Assembly: GCA_910583605.1 (NCBI GenBank) | Contig: CAJTXN010000001.1 | Span: 558,001 to 622,000 of the forward strand | DNA: 64,000 bases | Origin: an uncultured Lachnospiraceae bacterium | Lineage (GTDB): Bacteria; Bacillota; Clostridia; Lachnospirales; Lachnospiraceae | Reading direction: 5' to 3' | Part shown: piece after piece, positions 38,604-46,710 of the stretch | Layout of the letters: the number at the start of each line of letters is the position of its first letter | How positions within the stretch are numbered: the first letter of the stretch is position 1 | Made by a program: the position numbers and the translations under genes | The notes under the pieces: generated by a model | Database searches by the model: none | Told to the model about the DNA's origin: nothing | Seen by the model: only the letters and a program-made list of their open reading frames with translations

Positions 38604-41060
38604 TTATCGTGGAACTTCTTCCATAACATATGCCTCAACAATATCGCCCTCTTTTACATCATTATATTTTTCAAAAACAAGGCCGCACTCATAATTGGAT
38701 TTTACTTCCTTCACATCATCTTTAAATCTCTTTAAGGAAGCCAGCGGTCCGTCAAATAACTGCTCTCCATCCCTGGTAATCCGGCAGCTGCATCCTCTGC
38801 GGAATACGCCGTCCAGAACATAGGAACCGGCAATGGTACCCACACCAGAAGCCTTAAATATCTGCCGCACTTCCGCATGACCGATGACTTTTTCTTCAAA
38901 GACAGGATCTAACAGTCCCTTCATTGCCTTTTCAATATCATCAATTGCCTGATAGATGACCCTGTATAATCTTAAATCTACATTTTCCCGGTCTGCAATT
39001 TCTTTTGCCATATTATCCGGCCTTACATTGAAACCGATAATAATGGCATTGGATGCGGATGCGAGAATCACATCCGATTCATTAATGGCACCGACACCGG
39101 CATGTATGGCCTTTACCACAACTTCATCATTGGACAGTTTTACAAGACTTTGTTTTACGGCCTCAACGGAACCCTGCACATCGGCTTTTACTATGATATT
39201 CAATTCTTTCAGTTCTCCGGCCTGAATCTGACTGAATAAATCATCCAGCGACATCTTGGTTTTTGACTTCGAACCTTCCAGAAGCTTTTCTCTTCCGTCT
39301 TTAATAAAGGTTTCCGCAAAATTTCTTGCCTCTTTTTCATTCTTTGTTGCCACCAGAACTTCTCCGGCATTCGGAACACCATTCAGACCCAGAATTTCAA
39401 CCGGTGTTGACGGTTCTGCTTCATTCACCCGTTCCCGCTGGTCATTGGACATGGCGCGGACTTTGCCGTAGAAAGAACCTGCAGCCACGGCATCTCCAAC
39501 CCGCAGCGTTCCCTTCTGAACCAGAACGGTTGCCACCGGTCCCTTACCTTTATCCAGCTTCGCTTCAATGACAAGTCCTCTGGCTTTCCGGTTCGGATTC
39601 GCCTTGAGTTCGCAGACTTCTGCCTCCAGCAGTATCATTTCCAGCAGCAGTTCAATACCTTCCTTGGTATGGGCAGATACCGGAACAAATATGGTCTGAC
39701 CACCCCAGTCTTCTGCCACCAATTCATATTCTGCAAGTTCCTGCTTTACTTTATCTATATTGGCGCTCGGTTTATCAATTTTATTTACTGCAACGATAAT
39801 GCTGATTCCTGCTGCCTTGGCATGGTTGATCGCTTCAACGGTCTGCGGCATAACACCGTCATCGGCAGCTACTACCAGAATCGCAATATCCGTTGACTGT
39901 GCGCCTCTCATACGCATGGCGGTAAATGCCTCATGTCCCGGTGTATCCAGAAATGTAATCTTTTCACCGTTAACTTCCACAGTATATGCACCGATATGCT
40001 GGGTAATTCCGCCGGCCTCCCTGTCGATCACGTTTGTTTCCCGAATGGCATCCAGAAGAGAGGTTTTACCATGGTCTACATGACCCATAACACATACAAC
40101 CGGAGGTCTCTTTACCAGCTTGCTTTCGTCTTCTTCTTCCTCGCGGAGAAGCTCTTCTATAATATCTACTTTTTCTTCCTGTTCCGCAATCACTTCAAAC
40201 TGCAGTGCGATATCCTGTGCAGTTTCAAAATCCACTTCCTGATTGATGGTTACGATCTGTCCCTGCATAAACAATTTTTTAACAATAACAGACGGCTGGA
40301 TTTTCATTTTATCCGCCAGCTCTTTAATCGTCAGATATTCCGGTATGGTAATTTCCTTGATTTCTTCCCTGGCTTCCTGCACCGGCTGCGGTTTATTAAC
40401 ATTATTACGGTTATTGTTATTCTTCTGACCGTTGTTATTATGATTATTATTTCCTCTCTGGTTCGGCCGGTTTCCGCGGTTATCATTATTTCTTACATTG
40501 TTGTTATTTCTGTCATTATTCCTGTTATTGTTATTTCTGTCATTATTTTTATTGTTTCCGCTCTGACCGTCATTTCTTGTATTATTTTTATTATCCGTAT
40601 TTTTGATATTTTCGCTTTTCATGTCACGCCTTGGATTATTTTTATTTTCATTTTGTTTTGGTGCATGATTTGTATTATTATTTTTTCTGTCACCGTTTTT
40701 ATGATTATTGTTATTATTGTTATTTTTTTTATTCTGTTTCGGTTTATTGTTATTTCCGCTGTTCTGCGGATTGTATACCTGGGTTATATGGGATTTTTTC
40801 TCCGGTTCCTTTGCCTCCGCCGTTCGGGCCGGTTTCCGTCCTGACTCCGGTTTTCCTTTGGATTTTACCGGTTCCTGTTTGTTGTTTCCACTGCCGCCGG
40901 CATTCGGGTCAAGTTCTTTTTTTACCAATACGGCAGTTTCTTCCGTAATGGAACTCATATGGGTTTTTGCTTCAATGCCATGTTCTGCCAGCACCTTTAA
41001 AATATCCTTTGAGTCTTTACCCAATTGTTTTGCCAGTTCATGAACTCTTATATTCGACAT
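38604..41060 (-). CDS. infB: translation initiation factor IF-2
   Basis: GTPase that brings initiator tRNA to the 30S subunit. In 818 residues: an N-terminal IF2-N module (MSNIRVHELAKQLGKDSKD), then a long Asn/Lys/Arg-rich disordered region (about 100-240) with runs of Asn, a second IF2-N-like module (about 250-300), the G domain (GHVDHGKTSLLD near 325; DTPGHEAF; NKID) and domains II-IV. Start at 41060 fits the family; the frame to 41093 adds unrelated residues. The Asn-rich spacer is unusual in composition for a translation factor, though variable linkers are normal here. Confidence 0.97.
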   Translation of the reverse strand: MSNIRVHELAKQLGKDSKDILKVLAEHGIEAKTHMSSITEETAVLVKKELDPNAGGSGNNKQEPVKSKGKPESGRKPARTAEAKEPEKKSHITQVYNPQNSGNNNKPKQNKKNNNNNNNHKNGDRKNNNTNHAPKQNENKNNPRRDMKSENIKNTDNKNNTRNDGQSGNNKNNDRNNNNRNNDRNNNNVRNNDNRGNRPNQRGNNNHNNNGQKNNNNRNNVNKPQPVQEAREEIKEITIPEYLTIKELADKMKIQPSVIVKKLFMQGQIVTINQEVDFETAQDIALQFEVIAEQEEKVDIIEELLREEEEDESKLVKRPPVVCVMGHVDHGKTSLLDAIRETNVIDREAGGITQHIGAYTVEVNGEKITFLDTPGHEAFTAMRMRGAQSTDIAILVVAADDGVMPQTVEAINHAKAAGISIIVAVNKIDKPSANIDKVKQELAEYELVAEDWGGQTIFVPVSAHTKEGIELLLEMILLEAEVCELKANPNRKARGLVIEAKLDKGKGPVATVLVQKGTLRVGDAVAAGSFYGKVRAMSNDQRERVNEAEPSTPVEILGLNGVPNAGEVLVATKNEKEARNFAETFIKDGREKLLEGSKSKTKMSLDDLFSQIQAGELKELNIIVKADVQGSVEAVKQSLVKLSNDEVVVKAIHAGVGAINESDVILASASNAIIIGFNVRPDNMAKEIADRENVDLRLYRVIYQAIDDIEKAMKGLLDPVFEEKVIGHAEVRQIFKASGVGTIAGSYVLDGVFRRGCSCRITRDGEQLFDGPLASLKRFKDDVKEVKSNYECGLVFEKYNDVKEGDIVEAYVMEEVPR

Positions 41061-41166
41061 TCTCTTACCTCTTTTCTGCGCTGCATGCTGCATCTTTTTA
41101 ACCGCTTTGTGACCAGGCAGCGCATAGACACAAACCGTATATTATACGTTCTTTTTTGTTATTGTT

Positions 41167-41469
41167 TCATGATTTCATTAAATTTATAATTGTATCTGCA
41201 AAACCTTTATCCTGAACCGAAACGGAAGCCCTGCCGTTTTTTCCGATTGCATGGCCCAATACTTCTTTTGAACTGTAAAAATAAATCGGAACATTATAAT
41301 AGGTACACATATTTGTAAACATTTTTTTTGTGTTATCCGATGCCTCTTCCGACACGATTACCAGACGGGATTTTCCGGTTTTAACGGATTTCTCAACCGA
41401 AAATTCACCACTTGCCACCTTACCGGCTCTCATAGCCATACCCAGCATTGATAATACCTTATCTGCCAT
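41167..41469 (-). CDS. ylxQ: L7Ae-family ribosomal/RNA-binding protein YlxQ
   Basis: 100-residue protein of the L7Ae/L30e/S12e fold that binds kink-turn RNA. AMRAGKVASGEFSVEKSVKTG and LVIVSEEASDNTKK are characteristic. It lies between ylxR and infB, the usual order, with a 15-base gap to ylxR. Confidence 0.92.
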   Translation of the reverse strand: MADKVLSMLGMAMRAGKVASGEFSVEKSVKTGKSRLVIVSEEASDNTKKMFTNMCTYYNVPIYFYSSKEVLGHAIGKNGRASVSVQDKGFADTIINLMKS

Positions 41470-41484
41470 CTGTTTTTCCTCTGC

Positions 41485-41757
41485 CTATATTTTTTCTTCC
41501 AGTGACGCTTTCAGATCTTCATATACCTGTGACGATATCTTCATCTTAAATGAGCGTTCCAGACTATGATTTTTCATACATTTTTCAAAACATTCTTTGG
41601 AAGCGCACAGATACGCACCTCTTCCGTTTTTTCTTCCGGTGGTATCTACCACAAATTCTCCCTCTGATGTTTTCAGTATTCGTATGAGTTCTTTTTTTGA
41701 TTTCATTTCACCACAGCCAATACACATACGCATGGGGATTTTTTTTGCTGCCGCCAT
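41485..41757 (-). CDS. ylxR: YlxR/RnpM family RNA-binding protein
   Basis: 90-residue DUF448 protein reported in Firmicutes as a regulator of RNase P activity (RnpM). CIGCGEMKSKKELIRI contains the family's CxxC, and GRGAYLC the second Cys motif. AGG seven bases upstream supports the ATG at 41757. It sits 21 bases downstream of nusA. Confidence 0.93.
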   Translation of the reverse strand: MAAAKKIPMRMCIGCGEMKSKKELIRILKTSEGEFVVDTTGRKNGRGAYLCASKECFEKCMKNHSLERSFKMKISSQVYEDLKASLEEKI

Positions 41758-41778
41758 ATTCACACCTGACTTTCCGGC

Positions 41779-42858
41779 TTATTCTTCACTGAGTTCCGCT
41801 TCTTCGCTCTCAGCCTGTTCTGCTTCCTTTGCCTGGGTTTCACTCTTAATGTCAATCTTAAATCCGGTGAGTTTCGCCGCCAGTCTTGCATTAATTCCGC
41901 CTTTGCCGATGGCAAGGGATAACTGGTAATCCGGAACAACAACCTTGGCGGTTTTAGCAACATCATCCGCAATAACCGATACCACTTTGGCAGGACTTAA
42001 TGCATTTTCCACATAAACCGCCGCATTATCGCTCCATGGTACAATATCTATTTTTTCACCACGAAGTTCATTTACGATCGCATTGACTCTGGCGCCATTG
42101 ACACCCACGCAGGCTCCCAGCGGATCCACATGTTTGTTGTTGGACCTTACGGTTATCTTGCTTCTTACGCCCGGTTCTCTGGATACACTGACAATTTCCA
42201 CCGTTCCGTCTCTGATTTCCGTTACCTCCGCTTCAAATAAACGCTTTACCAGTCCCGGATTTGCTCTGGATACGGTAATCTTCGGCCCCTTTGGAGAATC
42301 TTTGACTTCCGATACGTATAATTTGATACGTTCTGTTGGCATAAATACTTCCGAAGGTACCTGTTCCGATTCCAGCAAAACGGCATCTGCCTTTCCCAGA
42401 TTAATGCTTATATTTTTTCCGTTTATCCGCTGTACAATTCCCGTTACGATATCATTTTCCTTGGCAAAATACTGGTCAAACACTACTTTTCGTTCTTCTT
42501 CCCTGATTTTCTGAAGAATGATGTTTTTTGCTATCTGGGTGGAAATACGTCCGAATTCCCTGGATTTAACATCCACCTTAACAACATCACCCAGTTCATA
42601 TTTAATATCCAGTTCCTTTGCTTTTTCCAAAGAAATCTCTGTTGCCGGGTCTTCCGGATTTTCTACCACGGTCTTATCCGCAACAATGCTGAAATCTCCT
42701 GTTTCACGATTTACGCTTACCGTAACATTATCCGCTTTACCATAATTATTCTTATATGCCATTATTAATGAATTTTCAATAGCTTCAAATATTACTTCTT
42801 TGCTGATGTCTTTCTCCTTTTCCAGTATATTTAATGATTCAATTAATTCGCTGTTCAT
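41779..42858 (-). CDS. nusA: transcription termination/antitermination factor NusA
   Basis: 359 residues: N-terminal RNA polymerase-binding domain (1-125), S1 domain (about 133-200, GIVQRINGKNISINLGKADAVL), then KH1 (about 225-285, PLGACVGVNGARVNAIVNEL) and KH2 (about 300-345, SLAIGKGGINARLAAKLTGF). It ends in an acidic tail and lacks the acidic repeats of the enterobacterial protein, normal for Firmicutes. It is second in the operon after rimP. Confidence 0.97.
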   Translation of the reverse strand: MNSELIESLNILEKEKDISKEVIFEAIENSLIMAYKNNYGKADNVTVSVNRETGDFSIVADKTVVENPEDPATEISLEKAKELDIKYELGDVVKVDVKSREFGRISTQIAKNIILQKIREEERKVVFDQYFAKENDIVTGIVQRINGKNISINLGKADAVLLESEQVPSEVFMPTERIKLYVSEVKDSPKGPKITVSRANPGLVKRLFEAEVTEIRDGTVEIVSVSREPGVRSKITVRSNNKHVDPLGACVGVNGARVNAIVNELRGEKIDIVPWSDNAAVYVENALSPAKVVSVIADDVAKTAKVVVPDYQLSLAIGKGGINARLAAKLTGFKIDIKSETQAKEAEQAESEEAELSEE

Positions 42859-42901
42859 GACTGTTCACATTTCTCCTTTTCTGATTAGATTTATTCTATA
42901 T

Positions 42902-43366
42902 TTAAAAATCAAACGCAAGTCTGATCAATGCAATTTCGTTTCTTTCAAATGTAAAGGATTCTCCCCCATCCTCTATGGTCACCGTGTCCTTATCATAGGA
43001 ACACAGGGTTCCCGTATATTCCTTGTTTCCGTTTTTTGCCCGGTACAAACGGATATCTACGTCTTTTCCGATACTTCTTTCAAAATCTTTTTCTTTTTTT
43101 AGCGGTCTTCCCAGTCCCGGAGAACTTACTTCCAGAATATATGCATCCTCAATGTAGTCCTTCTCATCCAGTAAATCACTGAGTGCCCTGCTGATCAGCT
43201 CACAGTCATCCACATTAATTCCGCCCGGTTTGTCAATATATACTCTCAGATACCAGTTGCTGCCTTCTTTCACATATTCCACATCCACCAGTTCAAACTG
43301 ATTCTGCCGGATTAATGGCATCACCAGCTCTTCTGTCATTGACTCATATAAATCTCTTTTTGACAA
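42902..43366 (-). CDS. rimP: ribosome maturation factor RimP
   Basis: 154-residue factor for 30S assembly. YVKEGSNWYLRVYIDKPGGINVDD and LEVSSPGLGRPL are family motifs. It is the first gene of the operon and has a strong GGAGGAGG ribosome binding site right after a 12-bp leader hairpin. Confidence 0.95.
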   Translation of the reverse strand: MSKRDLYESMTEELVMPLIRQNQFELVDVEYVKEGSNWYLRVYIDKPGGINVDDCELISRALSDLLDEKDYIEDAYILEVSSPGLGRPLKKEKDFERSIGKDVDIRLYRAKNGNKEYTGTLCSYDKDTVTIEDGGESFTFERNEIALIRLAFDF

Positions 43367-43386
43367 TCTGCCTTACCTCCTCCAAT

Positions 43387-43418
43387 ATGAAAGAGTGGAC
43401 TCACGCCCACTCTTTCAT
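43387..43418 (-). promoter_or_regulatory. stem-loop in the rimP leader
   Basis: A perfect 12-bp stem ATGAAAGAGTGG/CCACTCTTTCAT with an 8-base loop. It ends only a few bases before the rimP ribosome binding site, inside the transcript from the 43441-43469 promoter. It could slow translation initiation or protect the 5' end; no T tract follows, so it is not a terminator. Confidence 0.6.
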
Positions 43419-43440
43419 GATAACTCTATTAACTTCATTG

Positions 43441-43469
43441 AGTATAACACCAATATTTCCTGTTTGCAA
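43441..43469 (-). promoter_or_regulatory. promoter of the rimP-ribF operon
   Basis: Minus strand: -35 TTGCAA (43464-43469), 17-base spacer, -10 TATACT (43441-43446). Confidence 0.65.
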
Positions 43470-43500
43470 CACTTTTTTTTATTTTCCTGTTTTTCAAAGG

Positions 43501-43529
43501 TTGTTTTTTCCTTTGAAAAATGTTAAAAT
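43501..43529 (+). promoter_or_regulatory. promoter of the DHH gene
   Basis: -35 TTGTTT (43501-43506), 17-base spacer, -10 TAAAAT (43524-43529); divergent from the rimP promoter. A weaker match to consensus. Confidence 0.45.
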
Positions 43530-43560
43530 AAAACAAATTCTTTGACATGGGGGCAAGACA

Positions 43561-44481
43561 ATGCGATTAATTACAAGATCAGATTTTGATGGATTGGCAT
43601 GTGCGGTATTATTAAAGGAAGCCGGAATTATCAGCTCCTATAAATTTGCACATCCAAAGGATTTACAGGATGGTCTCATAGAGGTAACAAAGGATGACTG
43701 TCTGGCAAATGTTCCGTTCGTGGAAGGCTGCGGTTTATGGTTTGACCATCACTCCAGCGAGCAGGAGAGAAATGCTTATAAAGGGAAATATGAAGGTTCC
43801 AGTAAAATGAGTCCCAGCGCTGCACATGTAGTCTATGACTATTACGGCGGCAAGGAGCGTTTCCCTCGCTTTGATGACTTACTGGCAGCCGTTGATAAAG
43901 TTGATTCCGCAAATCTTACCAAAGATGAAATTCTGAATCCACCGCAGTGGGTTTTATTAGGATTTATCATGGACCCCAGAACCGGTCTCGGCCGATTCCG
44001 AAACTTCACCATCAGTAATTATCAGCTTATGGAAAAATTAATTGAATGGTGCCGTACAATGTCCATTGAGGAGATCATGGAACTGCCGGATATCGTAGAA
44101 CGAAAAGAACTTTATTTCGAACAGTCCGAAAAGTTTATTGAAATGATCAAAGCTCATACCGTCGTAAGAGACAATGTTATTATCAGTGATTTAAGGAATC
44201 TGCCAACCATTTATACCGGAAACCGTTTTATGATCTACAGTCTGTATCCGGAAGCAAATATTTCCTGCTGGATCGTATCCGGCCGGGGAGGTCAGGGCTG
44301 CTCCTGCGCCGTTGGCTACAGTATTCTGAATAAGACCAGCAAAGTAGACGTAGGCGCTCTCATGCTGAAGTACGGCGGAGGCGGACATAAGGCCGTGGGC
44401 ACCTGCCAGTTTTCCGATGAGACAATGGCTGAAAAAGTACCACAATTGCTGAATGAGCTTGTGGAACTGAATAAGCAGTGA
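43561..44481 (+). CDS. DHH-family phosphoesterase (exopolyphosphatase-like)
   Basis: 306-residue protein with the DHH catalytic residues: RSDFDGLACAVLL at residues 6-18, WFDHHSSEQ near residue 60, and a DHHA1-type KYGGGGHKAVGTCQF near residue 280. This arrangement is that of small nucleotide phosphatases and exopolyphosphatase-like DHH proteins rather than RecJ; substrate is unknown. The gene has its own promoter, a GGGGGC ribosome binding site and terminator, and is divergent from rimP. Confidence 0.88.
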   Translation: MRLITRSDFDGLACAVLLKEAGIISSYKFAHPKDLQDGLIEVTKDDCLANVPFVEGCGLWFDHHSSEQERNAYKGKYEGSSKMSPSAAHVVYDYYGGKERFPRFDDLLAAVDKVDSANLTKDEILNPPQWVLLGFIMDPRTGLGRFRNFTISNYQLMEKLIEWCRTMSIEEIMELPDIVERKELYFEQSEKFIEMIKAHTVVRDNVIISDLRNLPTIYTGNRFMIYSLYPEANISCWIVSGRGGQGCSCAVGYSILNKTSKVDVGALMLKYGGGGHKAVGTCQFSDETMAEKVPQLLNELVELNKQ

Positions 44482-44521
44482 AACGTTTTCTTACATAATT
44501 CAAATTGACAGAAAATTATTT

Positions 44522-44577
44522 AAAAATGCTTTCGGCAGTGCGTATGGGCAACTGCAGAAAGCATTTTTAATATTTTT
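44522..44577 (+). terminator. terminator after the DHH gene
   Basis: AAAAATGCTTTC/GAAAGCATTTTT stem around a GC-rich loop, followed by AATATTTTT. Confidence 0.85.
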
Positions 44578-44582
44578 ATTCC

Positions 44583-44825
44583 TTCAAAAATATCTTCTAA
44601 GGTCATCTTTATATGCGAAAACTCTTTTAAACATATTACCATTTCAGCATTGTAATGTTCTTCCTTTTTATCATCCTGTAATATTCAACTCTCTTCTAAT
44701 ATATATTTACCATCTTCCGAATAATATATCTCAACAGACTTTCCTTGTGGTTCGACAATCCAAAATTCTTCTACCCCTGCTTTTTCATATATCTCTTTCA
44801 TAAAAGAAGCAATTGCCAGTTTCAT
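44583..44825 (-). pseudogene. Uma2-family endonuclease fragment (DUF820), broken
   Basis: Translation from the ATG at 44825 reads KEIYEKAGVEEFWIVEPQGK, then after an in-frame TGA continues with EEHYNAEMVICLKEFSHI and MTLEDIF, close to the C-terminal half of Uma2/DUF820 proteins as I remember them. The N-terminal half is absent and the stop splits the rest, so this is a relic. Confidence 0.6.
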
Positions 44826-44909
44826 TTCAAACAAAATAAAAAATGCCAAAACTGCATTATCTCAGCAGTCTCAGCACTTTTCAGGGTTGGGCTATTCATT
44901 TAAGAATAG

Positions 44910-44981
44910 CAGCTCGTAGGGGAATCGAACCCCTGTTTTCGCCGTGAGAGGGCGACGTCTTAACCGCTTGACCAACGAGCC
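44910..44981 (-). tRNA. tRNA-Glu, anticodon CUC
   Basis: Minus-strand cloverleaf: acceptor GGCTCGT pairs with ACGAGCT, anticodon stem TCGCC/GGCGA with loop CTCTCAC giving anticodon CTC, and T-loop GGGGTTCGATTCCCC. CCA is not encoded. It lies between decayed genes; a phage integration role is discussed under rejected items. Confidence 0.95.
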
Positions 44982-45065
44982 ATACAAAAATCGTACTGTG
45001 ATAGTATATACTAATAAATGAATTTTGACAAGTATTTTTTTTGAATAAAACTAAATTTTACTACA

Positions 45066-45607
45066 TCATCCACATAAATAGACTATTTCATCTAAAAGAC
45101 GTTCGATAAGCTTATATACATCAACTGAAGGATTCATTTTTACAATATCCTTTAAATATATTTTATTTTCATTTTGCCAATATTTTTCCAGTTCCTTCGC
45201 ATTTTCAATTGCTGATCTGATTTTTTCATTTCCATTACTTCCTAATATTTTTCCTATTGTTCCTTTAGCTGCTTTAACACTGGAAGTATATTTAGCCACC
45301 TCCAAATAATCTCTCATCAATCGTATAATTTCTCTTTTACTATTACTCTCTTTTGGATTCAGATTTTGAAAATGCATAACAAGCAAAAACTTTTCTGCAT
45401 AGTTGTATACCTGCATTGCATTTCCTTTTGCATTTATTGTTCAATTACAATGTCAGAATACTTTACATATAAATTATTCTCTAAATAATCCTTAAAGTAA
45501 ACCAAATAATTATATTCTGTATAACCTTCGCAAAATATTAATAGCTTGCCTGCATTTTCAGGTTTGGGATGTGGTATTTTCCGCTCCCCATTAACTAATC
45601 TCGGCAT
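45066..45607 (-). pseudogene. RloB-like abortive infection protein, deleted and frameshifted
   Basis: Two pieces in different frames. The 5' piece (45434-45607, 57 residues) starts MPRLVNGER and has KLLIFCEGYTEYNYLVYF, the N-terminal strand and 'CEGxTE' of RloB-type TOPRIM-like proteins. The 3' piece (45066-45416) has KFLLVMHFQ, AIENAKELEKYW and NPSVDVYKLIERLL, matching the RloB C-terminal half as I remember it. About 40 central residues are missing, so the gene is inactive. It overlaps the end of an RloA-like remnant. The 116-residue 3' frame could alternatively be a stand-alone small protein. Confidence 0.6.
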
Positions 45608-45609
45608 AA

Positions 45610-45812
45610 CTACTCACCTGCCGTTTCTTCGTTTATATATTGTTCGTTAATCACAGGTATTGCTCCATATTTGCCCAAAATATAGTCTTTAGAAAAACTG
45701 GCATCTGACCTGACTTTGATATCCGCTAATGTATACAATGTTGATTCTTCCCGTTCAAGATAAAAATCAGAATATAATATATCACACGAAATATCCTTGA
45801 CGAATTCTTATA
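45610..45812 (-). pseudogene. 3' remnant of an RloA-like AAA ATPase
   Basis: An open stretch just upstream of the RloB-like fragment encodes about 66 residues containing REESTLYTLADIKVRSD and KDYILGKYGAIPVI, which look like the C-terminus of RloA-type ATPases. Its TAG is two bases before the RloB-like ATG, the expected operon spacing. The rest of the ATPase gene is absent; the break coincides with the small-RNA promoter. Confidence 0.55.
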
Positions 45813-45826
45813 TTCTTTGATACAAT
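45797..45826 (+). promoter_or_regulatory. promoter of the 45.8-kb small RNA
   Basis: -35 TTGACG (45797-45802), 18-base spacer, -10 TACAAT (45821-45826), predicted start near 45833 at the first base of a hairpin. Confidence 0.6.
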
Positions 45827-45832
45827 AAGCAT

Positions 45833-45965
45833 ACGTGAATCTCACGTCTGCAATTTCTTCGGGTGCATTACCCGTCAGAATTGTTAATAAAATGTATGAA
45901 TACAGCTTATGTCAGAGCAGGTGCGCCAACACCGTTTGAGCATGATATAAGCTGTATTTTTTATT
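45833..45965 (+). ncRNA. orphan structured small RNA with terminator
   Basis: About 130 bases with three helices. Hairpin 1 at the 5' end: ACGTGA/TCACGT with a 3-base loop (45833-45847). Hairpin 2: CAATT/AATTG outer and CGGGT/ACCCG inner stems around a 4x4 internal loop (45851-45883). Hairpin 3: an 11-bp stem ATACAGCTTAT/ATAAGCTGTAT (45900-45957) enclosing a 36-base loop, followed by six T residues, a terminator shape. No reading frame of note lies inside. It has its own promoter and is flanked by decayed genes. Not assignable to a family from memory. Confidence 0.6.
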
Positions 45966-46002
45966 TCTAATGATTCTCTGATCATTCATATCCAAATTTT
46001 AC

Positions 46003-46016
46003 CAAACATATGTTCG
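46003..46016. promoter_or_regulatory. LexA-like box 1
   Basis: CAAACATATGTTCG, one base from the Firmicute SOS box CGAACATATGTTCG (GAAC-N4-GTTC type). It lies 25 bases upstream of the -35 element. Confidence 0.6.
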
Positions 46017-46040
46017 TTTGTCAACAATAATAAATTACCT

Positions 46041-46069
46041 TTGACACAAACATATGTTCGTGTTATAAT
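46041..46069 (+). promoter_or_regulatory. promoter of the phage polymerase operon
   Basis: -35 TTGACA (46041-46046), 17-base spacer, -10 TATAAT (46064-46069): an exact sigma-A consensus. The spacer is occupied by LexA-like box 2. The leader to the first gene is about 230 bases, with no reading frame with a good ribosome binding site. Confidence 0.85.
46047..46060. promoter_or_regulatory. LexA-like box 2, inside the promoter spacer
   Basis: CAAACATATGTTCG again, identical to box 1 over 14 bases. Binding here would block RNA polymerase directly. With box 1 it suggests SOS control of the operon. Confidence 0.65.
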
Positions 46070-46306
46070 TTTATCAGTAACACGCTCCGGCCTGCCATTT
46101 TGGCGAGTGGTGTCCCGGACATTACATTTTATTAACATCCCTATATTTCCAATAATTTTATTTCGGAATTTATTTTATCTGAGAACATTACAATGGCAGG
46201 CTTTTTATCCTGTCTTAGAAAACTGCGCAAAAAACCGCCGGATATCCTGCTGTTTTTGTTTTCAGAAAGGGTCTGTAATTATACTAAGGAGGATTTAAAA
46301 AAACAA

Positions 46307-46693
46307 ATGAGAATGGAAAAATTTTTAACTGTCAGTCCCCTGGCCGGCAGACCTGCCGAGACCTGGACAAATGAAACATGGCAGGAATATTTCGAACTTC
46401 TGAAACTCAAAGTAAAACCATCCAAAGACAAAAAGATGAACGACGAAGCCGGCTCCAACCGGATAAACGGAACCGTTTCCCATGATACTTACTCCGGTGA
46501 AACACAATATTTCCGATACCGCAATTATATCAACGATATATTATGTACCATCCGTTCCAGACATCATGTGGTTGACTACTGCTATTACATATATCAGATT
46601 GCCGATTTATTAAAATATGAACCGGAGTTAAAAACCAGACTGAACACAACAGAAGAATCCCTGCCTTACTTTGAAGTATGGCTGGAGCAATAA
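46307..46693 (+). CDS. hypothetical protein at the head of the polymerase operon
   Basis: 128-residue protein with no family recognised. It begins MRMEKFLTVSPLAGRP and is mostly polar, with a Tyr-rich helical C-terminal half (RNYINDILCTIRSRHHVVDYCYYIYQIA not quoted in full). The start is chosen from AAGGAGG 13 bases upstream; a longer frame to 46193 has no ribosome binding site. It ends 17 bases before the polymerase ATG. Its position suggests an accessory factor for the polymerase, which is inference only. Confidence 0.7.
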   Translation: MRMEKFLTVSPLAGRPAETWTNETWQEYFELLKLKVKPSKDKKMNDEAGSNRINGTVSHDTYSGETQYFRYRNYINDILCTIRSRHHVVDYCYYIYQIADLLKYEPELKTRLNTTEESLPYFEVWLEQ

Positions 46694-46710
46694 ATACAGG
46701 AGGTATTGAA

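Noticed and set aside
39933..40844. 303-residue plus-strand open frame
   Set aside because: Exactly antisense to infB; its Ile/Phe-rich composition mirrors the Asn-rich IF-2 linker.
44910..44981. tRNA-Glu as attachment site of the phage element
   Set aside because: The tRNA reads leftward, so an element inserted in its 3' end would lie left of 44910, but the phage genes lie to the right. No second copy of the tRNA 3' end was seen in the window.
46193..46306. longer N-terminus of the first phage gene
   Set aside because: No ribosome binding site before 46193, while AAGGAGG precedes 46307.
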